Positions 1 through 6,568 of a stretch of 11,722 nucleotides of DNA are shown piece after piece; position 1 is the first letter of the stretch; every line of letters begins with the position of its first letter. The stretch comes from Clostridia bacterium. GTDB taxonomy: Bacteria > Bacillota_E > SLMV01 > PUMD01. The notes below the pieces were generated by a model. That model was not told the DNA's origin, ran no database searches, and worked only from the letters and a program-made list of their open reading frames with translations. Both the position numbers and the translations under genes were made by a program. Where the stretch lies: the NCBI GenBank assembly GCA_007128555.1, contig SKXF01000239.1:1-11722 (forward strand). The letters run 5' to 3'.

Positions 1-3
1 CTT

Positions 4-119
<116 letters not shown>

Positions 120-129
120 TCTTCATTAA

Positions 130-162
130 AGAAGTGCCCCGCGAAATCCGCGGGGCACTTCT
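130..162 (+). terminator. Hairpin terminator after the 5S rRNA
   Basis: A perfect 14-bp, GC-rich stem (130-143 pairing with 149-162) closes a 5-base loop, starting 11 bases after the 5S rRNA. There is only a weak T-rich tail (the end of the stem is TTCT and the next bases are GC-rich), so it is not a textbook intrinsic terminator. Its position and strength still make transcription termination or 3'-end protection of the rRNA transcript the likely role. Confidence 0.75.
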
Positions 163-490
163 GCGTGGGCCAATATGTCTGCTGAGCCGATGGACTGTTA
201 TGCGACTGCTGAAGATATTGCGTCACGGGCGGTTGCATGCTCCGCCTTCTCCACGGGCGTAGACCCATGATCGTAGGGACGAGCTTCGCCCACGCAGGCT
301 TCTCTTGATCCTGTATTGCACCAGATGCAGGGGCCCTCGTGGGTGTTGATGCGGACACCGAACTGCCGGGGGTTTGTGGTCTGACCCAGGCCGCTGTTCG
401 GAGTGGTGCGGAACAGCGGCCTGCATAACGTGTGAGTGTTCCGGCGGCTTGACGGCCTGTCTGTGTTCGCCGCGACAAGGGGTTACAGCC
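163..490. other. Gene-free stretch between the rRNA operon and iclR
   Basis: About 330 bases with no convincing gene. The open frames on either strand give arginine- and proline-rich translations with no recognisable domain and no ribosome binding site. The only clear structure is the hairpin at 387-423, listed separately. A 10-bp inverted match (CTGCGTGGGC at 161-170, GCCCACGCAG at 288-297) is also present but may be chance. In Bacillus subtilis the small gene csfB lies between rrnA and tmk; I do not see it here. Confidence 0.6.
387..423 (-). terminator. Perfect 13-bp inverted repeat downstream of iclR
   Basis: CAGGCCGCTGTTC (387-399) pairs perfectly with GAACAGCGGCCTG (411-423) around an 11-base loop. 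It lies about 70 bases past the stop codon of the minus-strand IclR gene, so a terminator or mRNA 3'-end stabiliser for that transcript is the simplest reading. No run of T follows on either strand. A different role, such as a protein-binding site or a short structured RNA, therefore stays open. Confidence 0.5.
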
Positions 491-1279
491 CTAAAACACT
501 TTCATTGCCATATGATTTGCGCTTTTCAAGAGAAGCTCCAGGTGCTGAGCCGCATCGAGAAGGGCTGCCTCCATGGACTCGAGACCGTAGCCTTTCATCC
601 GGCTGACAGGACCGGCGATGCTTATCGCTGCCAGAGGGTGATCACCGTTCCGAACCGGTACACCCAGGCAGAGAAGACCCATCTCATACTCCTCTCGATC
701 ATAGGCTACGCCGGTCTGACGGACCTCCTCAATTTCTTCGCACAGAAGATCTCGTGAAGTTATGGTATTCGGGGTGCGCCGATTGAGATCCAGGCTTCCG
801 ACCAGTTCCTCCATCAGATCCGTCGGAAGGCAGCTGAGCAAAGCCTTGCCAATGGAGGAGCAGTGCAGTTCCGAAACAGGTGCCAGGTTGACGGTGAGGC
901 AGGGGCCCTCAATATCTCTGATGGAATCAAGGACTAGAACCTTGCGGTCATAAAGTATTCCGATGTTGACCATTTCGCCTACCTTTTTGGTCAGCTGCTC
1001 CAGAACCGGACGGGCGGTATTCATCAGGTGCAGCTGGCCCCGCGCTTGTTCTCCCAACTGGACAAGGGTCGGCCCCAGGGTGTAAGTTTGTGATCGATCG
1101 TCATACATGACACAGTCAACCTCGCGGAGGTCCCTCAACAGGCGAAATACGCTGGCCTTGGGTAGCTCAAGAGTAGCGGCAACCTCTGTGATCCCCATGG
1201 GTTGAGATGTCTCTGCGAGGGTCCTCAGTACCAGGATGGCCCGCTGTACCGTGGTGTGTTTCTGCTTACTATCATCCAT
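491..1279 (-). CDS. IclR-family transcriptional regulator
   Basis: The 262-residue product has the length and layout of IclR regulators. An N-terminal winged helix-turn-helix occupies about residues 8-68; its recognition region is near LELPKASVFRLLRDL at 37-51. A C-terminal effector-binding domain follows. Its hallmarks are visible: H139-x5-K145 in SELHCSSIGKALL, and the YDREEYEMGLLCLGVPV stretch at 193-209. IclR proteins act as cytoplasmic dimers or tetramers that repress or activate nearby catabolic or transport genes in response to small organic acids. The effector cannot be read from sequence. The ATG start is preceded by GGGAGGT at 1289-1295 (minus strand), about 9 bases away. The gene stands alone and diverges from the membrane transporter at 1965, which is its most obvious target. 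Another candidate target is the deacylase-DUF1177 pair further along. No truncation is seen. Confidence 0.95.
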   Translation of the reverse strand: MDDSKQKHTTVQRAILVLRTLAETSQPMGITEVAATLELPKASVFRLLRDLREVDCVMYDDRSQTYTLGPTLVQLGEQARGQLHLMNTARPVLEQLTKKVGEMVNIGILYDRKVLVLDSIRDIEGPCLTVNLAPVSELHCSSIGKALLSCLPTDLMEELVGSLDLNRRTPNTITSRDLLCEEIEEVRQTGVAYDREEYEMGLLCLGVPVRNGDHPLAAISIAGPVSRMKGYGLESMEAALLDAAQHLELLLKSANHMAMKVF

Positions 1280-1580
1280 TTGTGTACGACCTCCCGAGAC
1301 CTAAAATACATGTGCTGGTAATGGTGATCTGCCTGCCGTCCCCAGTTGAGATCAAGTATAGTACTGCAAAACGGCTTCCTGGTTCCCGGGAATGCGTCTC
1401 TGTGCTGATCCTGTTCTGCGTTGTTGTAGAATATGAGTGCATGAAGGCCCCGGGGAGTTGCCGCTCGGACCATAAGGAAAAGCATGGTCTGAGTGCCCGC
1501 AACAGCTATCTCTATTTGTTACTTACTACACGAGGGTCGCATTTTCCTTCTTATTCTAGAGATTTTCTCTCGCTTCCCAT

Positions 1581-1620
1581 GCAATTATGGGCTGATGTAC
1601 GGAATTATGTGCTGATCTAC
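1581..1620. repeat. Two tandem 20-bp repeats in the iclR/transporter intergenic region
   Basis: Bases 1581-1600 and 1601-1620 are adjacent copies that match at 17 of 20 positions. The shared core is AATTATG-n-GCTGAT-n-TAC. The first five bases of a third copy (GCAAT) follow at 1621-1625. A 20-bp period places the copies on nearly the same face of the DNA helix, as expected for paired protein-binding sites. The repeat lies about 300 bases upstream of the iclR start and about 345 bases upstream of the transporter start. Confidence 0.6.
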
Positions 1621-1779
1621 GCAATACGTGACGACGAAAATGAGTTCGCGTGGAGCATGTGACCGGTGGGTGAAATCACTGCCTTCCTCCGGTTCCCGTT
1701 CGTGAGCCCTGGCGCCCCTCGTGTCGGGCACTGCCGGGCATGGGTTAGCGCTGTCCCGGGAGACGAATCCTCCAGGCCC

Positions 1780-1816
1780 TTGTCTTGAGTCTTCCGGTCT
1801 GTAATAATGAATCATT
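1780..1816 (+). promoter_or_regulatory. Candidate promoter and overlapping palindrome upstream of the transporter
   Basis: A sigma-A-like pair TTGTCT (1780-1785) and AATAAT (1803-1808) is spaced by 17 bases. The odd-length palindrome AATGA-A-TCATT (1806-1816) overlaps the -10 hexamer, a common arrangement for a repressor operator. It would give a leader of about 150 bases before the ATG at 1965. Assignment is by eye only. Confidence 0.35.
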
Positions 1817-1964
1817 GTGAGTGTCCAAGCGGTGCTTAGTGTCAGCTCCAACAGTTTTGTTTGCGGTCGGGTTCCTGCTCATCGGGCATAAAAGCGTTCG
1901 CCTTCGATGCGGCAGTCAGAGCACAGCCTGTTGTCTGGGCTCGATGTCCTGGAGAAGGAAGGTA

Positions 1965-3305
1965 ATGGTATTGAGTGACCTACTGCATGACAGGCTGAGG
2001 ATGAAGGGTATTCTCCGATTCCATGTTCCCCTTGGTGTCACCTCGATCCTCATGGCGAGCAGTCATTCGATCGTTAACTCGGGATTAGCTCGCACGCCCC
2101 GTCCCGAAGTCGCCCTGGCCGCTTTTGCCCTGGGCCATACCATTGCGAACCTGTTCGCGTCTCCGCTCTGGAGCACCCGTGATATGTTGATTGCCTTTGG
2201 GACCGACAAGGCCAGTATGCGGAGCGGTGTTCGGACAACGGCTGGCATTGCCGTGTTTGTCATGGTGTGGATGGTGCTTCTGGGTTACACGTCGTTTGGC
2301 CGTTTTGTCTACGTGGACATCTTTGGAGCCTCGGAGGTTCTCTTCACAGAGATTCTTCCTGTGGTCCGGTTGTGTCTGGCGATCCCACTCATCTACGGCA
2401 CCAGGGCGTGGGCCCAGGCTGTGTTGATGCTTTCTCGCAAGACCGAGTACATGACGTTTGCGATGATCATGCGGCTGGTGGGCGGATTGGCCCTGGCCGC
2501 CTTCCTTCCCCGGTTGGGGTTTCTCAGCGGCACCATGGTGGGTGCCGTGATCTGGATTGGGGGAATGGGGATCGAGTCCCTTGTTTGCTCCGTTCTCGCT
2601 TTGCGAGGGAACGGCGCCCTACCCCAGGAGCCGGCTGAGGGAGAGGCCGCAAGCGTGAAGGACTGCCTGGTCTTTCTCTGGCCATTGATTTTGAATGCAC
2701 TGCTGGGCAGCCTGGTAATGCCCCTGATCAACGCAGGACTTGCGCGCACGGATGATCCGGAGCGAAATCTGGCCGTGTTCAGTGTCGTCTGGTCGCTGGT
2801 ATGGGCTTTGAGCTCCTTTGTCCATATGACCCTTCGTCAAACCGTGATGGTCTTTTTGAAAAACGCGCACTGGCTGAGGGTTCTGCGCCGGTTTTCCAGG
2901 TATCTTCAGTATGCTACTTCCTTCAGTCTGGCCTTGATGATCATCACAGGGCTTGCAGATTGGCTTCTCGTAAGCGTGATCGGCCTGGAGCCGACACTGC
3001 TGCGTGATGCAAGGATCGTTCTGTTCATCCTTTCTGCCTATCCCTTTCTCTGTGGAATCGTTGATCTGAAGACGGGGATTGCCCTGGCCTGCCGTAGAAC
3101 AGGTCTGATTGGTGCTGCCCGGGCGGCTGACGTGGTGGGGCTCGCTGCGACGGTCTTCCTTTTCACCCGAGTTGTCCCTGGCTGGGGCGCATCTATTGGA
3201 GCGCTTGCCATGATGAGTGGGCTTCTTTTCAACTACCTGGCTATGCGGTTCATGATGAAAGATGATGAACTGATGCTTGTTAAACAGGGCATGCAAGGTG
3301 ATTGA
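1965..3305 (+). CDS. Polytopic membrane transporter, MOP superfamily, ANKH-like
   Basis: The 446-residue protein is strongly hydrophobic, with about 10-12 candidate membrane segments (for example 20-35, 50-66, 93-108, 168-182, 187-212, 236-258, 270-290, 314-332, 350-366, 388-400, 407-428). Its two halves repeat each other. Residues 21-58 (VPLG... then VNSGLART..PE..LAAF) match residues 239-275 (WPLI... then INAGLART..PE..LAVF). This pseudo-twofold design is that of the MOP flippase/MATE superfamily. From memory, segments FxVPLGxT near the N-terminus, FLWPL...P-I/L-I/V-N at the second half, and VIGLE...R/L-I-L-F near 338-355 resemble animal ANKH, an exporter of citrate/ATP/pyrophosphate. A bacterial ANKH-like protein is therefore my best reading; a general MATE-like exporter is the alternative. 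The frame stays open back to 1821, but ATG 1965 is preferred because GGAGAAGGAAGG (1951-1962) lies directly upstream. It diverges from the IclR gene. Confidence 0.78.
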   Translation: MVLSDLLHDRLRMKGILRFHVPLGVTSILMASSHSIVNSGLARTPRPEVALAAFALGHTIANLFASPLWSTRDMLIAFGTDKASMRSGVRTTAGIAVFVMVWMVLLGYTSFGRFVYVDIFGASEVLFTEILPVVRLCLAIPLIYGTRAWAQAVLMLSRKTEYMTFAMIMRLVGGLALAAFLPRLGFLSGTMVGAVIWIGGMGIESLVCSVLALRGNGALPQEPAEGEAASVKDCLVFLWPLILNALLGSLVMPLINAGLARTDDPERNLAVFSVVWSLVWALSSFVHMTLRQTVMVFLKNAHWLRVLRRFSRYLQYATSFSLALMIITGLADWLLVSVIGLEPTLLRDARIVLFILSAYPFLCGIVDLKTGIALACRRTGLIGAARAADVVGLAATVFLFTRVVPGWGASIGALAMMSGLLFNYLAMRFMMKDDELMLVKQGMQGD

Positions 3306-3652
3306 TCATCGGGGATGGATGACGTTCGGACGCTTCGACGAGATGCTCAGAACGTCGCCCCTCATCTGGAAGGCCGAGGGACTGACCAGGTGAACCGAGT
3401 GCCGACATGGACATATCCCCAGGTGCGGGAGACTGCACGTTTTCGCAGCGAGAGGACCGGTTGTATTTGGAGGAAATCAGGGGGGGACAGTAGAACTAGT
3501 AGTTATGGTAGCTGGCACCAGGTAGAGCGGTTGAGTCTTCCACCGTATATGGACACCTTGCTCCGCCTGTTGATGCTGTTTTGAGGAGCAGTGCCAGTCC
3601 TTCAACAATTTATCTATTCTGCTGTAGAAGAGGGTGAAGGATCGTACAGCCC
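3306..3652. other. Intergenic stretch before tmk, with one possible tiny ORF
   Basis: No gene of normal size is supported here. An 89-codon open frame (3315-3584) has an unremarkable arginine/serine-rich translation. A 24-codon frame (3319-3393) has more coding-like codons and is listed separately. A 7-bp inverted repeat, GACGTTC (3321-3327) with GAACGTC (3350-3356), falls inside it. A purine-rich tract GAAGAGGGTGAAGG (3627-3640) sits upstream of tmk. The operon promoter is probably here, but I cannot place it with confidence. Confidence 0.5.
3319..3393 (+). CDS. Possible 24-residue small ORF
   Basis: An ATG 13 bases after the transporter stop codon opens a 24-codon frame ending in TGA. The codons favour G or C in third position, and the translation (MTFGRFDEMLRTSPLIWKAE, then four more residues) mixes aromatic, charged and hydrophobic residues as real proteins do. 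A purine-rich CGGGGATGG lies just upstream but too close for an ideal ribosome binding site. I recognise no family. It could be a small protein, a leader peptide, the remnant of a decayed gene, or chance. Confidence 0.2.
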   Translation: MTFGRFDEMLRTSPLIWKAEGLTR

Positions 3653-4339
3653 ATGGATCACAACAGGGAAGAATCCTTTCGCTGTGAGATGATCTCCTCC
3701 AATAACAACGGTTTCTTCATATCTTTTGAGGGTGTGGAAACATCGGGAAAGACCACCCAGGCAGACCTTCTCGTTTCATGGCTGCAGGTCCGTGGACATC
3801 GTGTCGTGCAGACTCGCGAACCGGGAGGCACTTTCCTGGGCGAGGCCATCCGTACACTGCTGTTGGACATGTCCGATGAGCAGGAAATGTCCCATCGGGC
3901 TGAGACCCTGCTTTTTGCAGCAGCACGCGCTCAGCTTGTGGAGACGATCATCGGGCCCGCCCTTGCTGCCGGTCATGTCGTGGTGTGTGATCGCTATGTT
4001 GATTCGAGCGTGGCTTACCAGAGTTTTGGGCTGGGAGTACCGCTGTCTGCGGTATGGGATATTAACAAGTTCTCGACGGAAGATCTCATGCCCGACCTCA
4101 CCTTTGTCCTGGGTCGGGGAGCAGATCTTGAGTCATCGGAGCGGCGACCGCCTACCGATCGCATTGAGGCCCGGGAGGAGCGCTATCACCGGCGTGTCCG
4201 CAACGGGTATTTGTCTCTTGCTCGTCGCTTTCCAGAGCGCATTGTTGTCGTGGATACTCTCGGAGGGGTGCGAAGAACGGCGGGCATCATCAGGCGCATG
4301 GTTGCAGCGCGCCTGAAGGATCGGCAGAGTGGATTCTAG
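3653..4339 (+). CDS. tmk: Thymidylate kinase
   Basis: Thymidylate kinase phosphorylates dTMP to dTDP with ATP in the cytoplasm, an essential step to dTTP. The P-loop is GVETSGKTT at residues 27-35. REPGGT (55-60) and the DRYVDSSVAYQ segment (113-123) bind the nucleotide, and the lid region carries TDRIEAREERYHRRV (168-182). The protein is 228 residues, slightly longer than the usual 205-215, because about 20 residues precede the first beta strand. ATG 3653 has GGTGAAGG about 12 bases upstream; an internal ATG at 3689 would give a more typical N-terminus but has no better site. The P-loop differs from the usual GxDGxGKST, with E for D and T for G, yet still fits Walker A. It heads the tmk-darA-holB-ricT-rsmI cluster, the order known from Firmicutes. 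Confidence 0.96.
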   Translation: MDHNREESFRCEMISSNNNGFFISFEGVETSGKTTQADLLVSWLQVRGHRVVQTREPGGTFLGEAIRTLLLDMSDEQEMSHRAETLLFAAARAQLVETIIGPALAAGHVVVCDRYVDSSVAYQSFGLGVPLSAVWDINKFSTEDLMPDLTFVLGRGADLESSERRPPTDRIEAREERYHRRVRNGYLSLARRFPERIVVVDTLGGVRRTAGIIRRMVAARLKDRQSGF

Positions 4340-4362
4340 AAGTTGTGAGGTTAAAGGACGAT

Positions 4363-4388
4363 TCCACTGGGTAGGGTGTTGCAGTGGA
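4363..4388 (+). promoter_or_regulatory. Short hairpin between tmk and darA
   Basis: TCCACTG (4363-4369) pairs perfectly with CAGTGGA (4382-4388) around a 12-base loop in the 65-base gap. It ends just before the darA ribosome binding site (GGGGTGA at 4392-4398). No T tract follows, so it is more likely an mRNA processing or stability element than a terminator. Confidence 0.3.
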
Positions 4389-4404
4389 GATGGGGTGAAA
4401 CGAA

Positions 4405-4737
4405 GTGAAGCTCGTGGTGGCCGTTGTGCAGGATCGAGATGCGGTCGATCTCTTGCAGGAGTTGACAGATGCGGGATATGGAGCGACGAAGCTCTCCAGC
4501 ACGGGGGGGTTTCTCCGCGAGGGCAATACGACACTTCTTATAGGTTGTGAAGACGACAGTGTTGACGAGATTCTCGATGTCATACGAAAAGTGTGTCGAA
4601 CAAGGGAACAGATCGTCACCCCTCTGACTCCGATCAGGGGTAGTACCGGCGACTCCTTTGTGCCCTATTCCGTTGAGGTCACGGTCGGAGGGGCAACCGT
4701 CTTCGTGCTCGAAGTGGATCAGTTCCTGCATGTATGA
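4405..4737 (+). CDS. darA: Cyclic di-AMP receptor DarA/PstA (PII-like, DUF970)
   Basis: The 110-residue product matches the DarA (PstA, formerly YaaQ) family almost end to end. It opens MKLVVAVVQDRDAVDLLQEL and carries the signature TKLSSTGGFLREGNTTLLIG (28-47), the conserved region that contacts c-di-AMP, followed by an amphipathic helix (52-64). DarA is a PII-like homotrimer that binds c-di-AMP in the cytoplasm; its downstream target is not established. The start is GTG, chosen because GGGGTGA lies 6 bases upstream and because the family begins with MK(L/M). It follows tmk by 65 bases and precedes holB by 13 bases. The family member YaaR, which lies between darA and holB in Bacillus, is absent here. 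Confidence 0.96.
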   Translation: MKLVVAVVQDRDAVDLLQELTDAGYGATKLSSTGGFLREGNTTLLIGCEDDSVDEILDVIRKVCRTREQIVTPLTPIRGSTGDSFVPYSVEVTVGGATVFVLEVDQFLHV

Positions 4738-4750
4738 GGGAGGATGACCG

Positions 4751-5716
4751 ATGGCGGTGTCCCCTGACAGGAATGCGGTGATTGAGGATCAGCCCGTGGC
4801 ATACCGCATTCTTGAGAGTGTGATGTCCCGGAATGAGGTGAGCCCCGCATACCTGTTCCATGGGTCACGCGGACTGGGCAAGCTAGCCCTCGCGAAGTGG
4901 TTTGTGATGGCGCTCCTATGCGAGGAAACCTCGCCTTCATCGAGACCCTGTCAGTCCTGTCCATCCTGCCGCATGAGTGTGGCAGCAAATCATCCCGATG
5001 TCCATACATTGCAGCCACTGGATAAGAGGGTGACGATCAGCATTGATCAGATCCGAAAGGAAGTTCGTCCGATTATGAGGCGAAGGACCTTTTCGGGACG
5101 CCACAAGGTTCTCCTGGTGCCTGAGGCCCACCGCCTCACGGCCCAGGCCCAGAACGCCATGCTGAAGATACTGGAGGACCCCATGGGCAGCTCGGTGATG
5201 GTGCTGGTTTCGTCGAGCCTTGAGCCCCTTCTGCAGACGGTTCGTTCCCGCTGCGTAAAGGTTCCATTCAGGAATCTTACGTTCACAGCTTTTGGTCAGC
5301 GATTGAGGCGGGTGGGTCTTCATGAGGAGGGCCGCCACAGGGAACTTTATCTCGTGACTGCCGGTGACGTGGAACTTGCTGAGGAGCTGGCAGGTTCCGA
5401 GTCCGCGGAAGAGCGATGGGCGACCACGGAAGAGATGACAGCGTTGTTGATTGGGATCAAGCCTGTCGCGCCCGCTGATATCACAGCATGGGCAGAAGGG
5501 CTTGGGAAGGATCGGGAGGAAGCGATTGCAAATCTGTCCCATATGCTCGTGATACTCAGGAGGCATTTGCTTCCCGATGGAGCCCATGTTTTTGCAGAGT
5601 GTGTGGATGTGATTGCCCGGACCGTTGAGTCGGTGGAGACGTATGCAAACAGGAGGCTTGCCATTGAGGTGGGCCTGATGAAGTTGCAGAGGCTTCTGCA
5701 GTCCCGCTATAATTGA
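4751..5716 (+). CDS. holB: DNA polymerase III subunit delta'
   Basis: Delta' is the stator of the clamp loader, working with tau/gamma (DnaX) and delta to place the beta clamp on DNA. The 321-residue protein has an AAA+ fold. A Walker A-like loop GSRGLGK (38-44) is followed by a zinc-binding set C57, C67, C70 and C73 (CxxCxxC). The Walker B position reads VLLVPEAHRL (120-129), lacking the acidic pair of an active ATPase, as expected for delta'. AQNAMLKILEDP (133-144) and the SRC motif (166-168) complete the pattern. The C-terminal collar domain is divergent. ATG 4751 is supported by GGGAGG at 4738-4743, 7 bases upstream, immediately after the darA stop. It is shorter in the tail than many homologues but appears intact. 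Confidence 0.94.
   Translation: MAVSPDRNAVIEDQPVAYRILESVMSRNEVSPAYLFHGSRGLGKLALAKWFVMALLCEETSPSSRPCQSCPSCRMSVAANHPDVHTLQPLDKRVTISIDQIRKEVRPIMRRRTFSGRHKVLLVPEAHRLTAQAQNAMLKILEDPMGSSVMVLVSSSLEPLLQTVRSRCVKVPFRNLTFTAFGQRLRRVGLHEEGRHRELYLVTAGDVELAEELAGSESAEERWATTEEMTALLIGIKPVAPADITAWAEGLGKDREEAIANLSHMLVILRRHLLPDGAHVFAECVDVIARTVESVETYANRRLAIEVGLMKLQRLLQSRYN
5684..5713 (+). promoter_or_regulatory. Candidate internal promoter at the 3' end of holB
   Basis: A perfect TATAAT (5708-5713) spans the last codons of holB, with TTGCAG (5684-5689) 18 bases upstream. Only three of six -35 bases match the consensus. It would let ricT and rsmI be transcribed separately from tmk-holB. AT-rich perfect -10 hexamers are rare in this GC-rich sequence, which is the main support. 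Confidence 0.35.
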
Positions 5717-5758
5717 GTTTGATGATGCTATGCTTGTAGACAAAGGAGGCAAGAGCCC

Positions 5759-6568
5759 GTGCCAGAAGTGATTGGTGTTCGCTTCAAACGGGCCTGCAAG
5801 ATCTACTACTTCGATCCTGTGGATCTCGAGATTGACGGCGGTGACGAAGTCATCGTTGAGACGTCCCGGGGATTAGGGTATGGATGGGTTGTCCTCCAGC
5901 CACATCACGTGGAACAGGACGAAGTAGTCAGCCCGTTGAGGCAGGCAGTTAGACTTGCAACTGACCAAGATCGCACTAAAGTGAGTGAGAACGAGCAGCA
6001 GGCGAAGAAGGCCCGAAGGCTCTGCCAGCGTAAGGCGGATGAGCATGATCTTAAGATGCAGATCATTGACGCGGAGTATGCGTTCGATGGTAGCCAGCTC
6101 ATCTTTTACTTCACAGCGGACGGAAGGGTGGACTTCCGCGAGCTTGTTCGCGATCTGGCGCGAACTTTTCACACTCGCATTGAGCTCCGCCAGATTGGTG
6201 TTCGCGATGAGGCCAAGATGATCGGTGGCATGGGCCCGTGTGGACGTCCCTGTTGCTGCACCAGCTTTCTCGATGACTTCTCTCCCATCACCATACGGAT
6301 GGCCAAACGGCAAAACCTATCTCTGAACCCCTCCAAGATCTCTGGCCTGTGCGGCCGATTGATGTGCTGTCTTCAGTATGAGGATCGGGTGTACGAGGAG
6401 GCAGATGCGATCTTGCCGAATCCGGGGACCGAGGTCGAGACGGCTGACGGGGGTGGAAGGGTTGTGCGCTGTGACAGCCTTGAACACAAGGTCTACATCA
6501 GGTTTGCCAGCGGAGAGGTTGTCGGTTATCCGCTGAGCGATGTCACCGTCTGCACGGGCAGACGATGA
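5759..6568 (+). CDS. ricT: RicT (YaaT), PSP1-domain protein of the Y-complex
   Basis: RicT works with RicA and RicF in a 4Fe-4S-binding complex that, in Bacillus subtilis, stimulates RNase Y-dependent mRNA maturation and affects sporulation, competence and biofilm. The 269-residue protein contains the family signature: GGMGPCGRPCCC (156-167), then MAKRQNLSLNPSKISGLCGR (181-200) and LMCCLQYE (201-208). Cysteines at 161, 165, 166, 167, 198, 203 and 204 are candidate cluster ligands; C167 is an extra one beside the usual pair. The GTG start is chosen because AAAGGAGG (5742-5749) is an excellent ribosome binding site 9 bases upstream. It follows holB by 42 bases and overlaps rsmI by 4 bases (ATGA). 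The replication regulator gene yabA, next in Bacillus, is missing. Confidence 0.96.
   Translation: MPEVIGVRFKRACKIYYFDPVDLEIDGGDEVIVETSRGLGYGWVVLQPHHVEQDEVVSPLRQAVRLATDQDRTKVSENEQQAKKARRLCQRKADEHDLKMQIIDAEYAFDGSQLIFYFTADGRVDFRELVRDLARTFHTRIELRQIGVRDEAKMIGGMGPCGRPCCCTSFLDDFSPITIRMAKRQNLSLNPSKISGLCGRLMCCLQYEDRVYEEADAILPNPGTEVETADGGGRVVRCDSLEHKVYIRFASGEVVGYPLSDVTVCTGRR

Larger units (their letters stand above)
1280..1964. other. Long divergent intergenic region (iclR / transporter)
   Basis: This 685-base region separates two divergent genes and has no supportable coding sequence: the open frames lack ribosome binding sites, domain features and coding-like composition. The middle (about 1500-1640) is clearly more AT-rich than its flanks and holds a tandem 20-bp repeat at 1581-1620. 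An imperfect 8-bp stem (1466-1473 with 1484-1491, one G-U pair, 10-base loop) lies upstream of it. A candidate promoter for the transporter lies at 1780-1808. The size suggests regulatory DNA or an untranslated RNA rather than a lost gene, but that is inference. Confidence 0.6.

Noticed and set aside
1207..1662. A 151-codon plus-strand frame starting inside iclR
   Set aside because: It has no ribosome binding site, no family resemblance and overlaps the regulator's N-terminus in antisense.
1660..1800. A possible tRNA-like fold around GGAGACGAATCCTCC
   Set aside because: The loop lacks the TTCRA pattern of a T-arm and no acceptor stem can be drawn.
2619..3296. A 225-codon minus-strand open frame opposite the transporter
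   Set aside because: The plus-strand frame shows membrane segments and an internal repeat; the antisense product is polar with no recognisable features.
3315..3584. An 89-codon plus-strand frame before tmk
   Set aside because: Its codon use is not like that of neighbouring genes, no domain is visible, and the overlapping 24-codon frame looks more coding-like.
3726..4316. A 196-codon plus-strand frame overlapping tmk
   Set aside because: The overlapping frame carries all thymidylate kinase motifs; this one has none.
4937..5752. A 271-codon minus-strand open frame opposite holB
   Set aside because: It is antisense to a clear holB gene; the translation is rich in H, Q, P and R with no domain, as expected from the shadow of a GC-rich gene.
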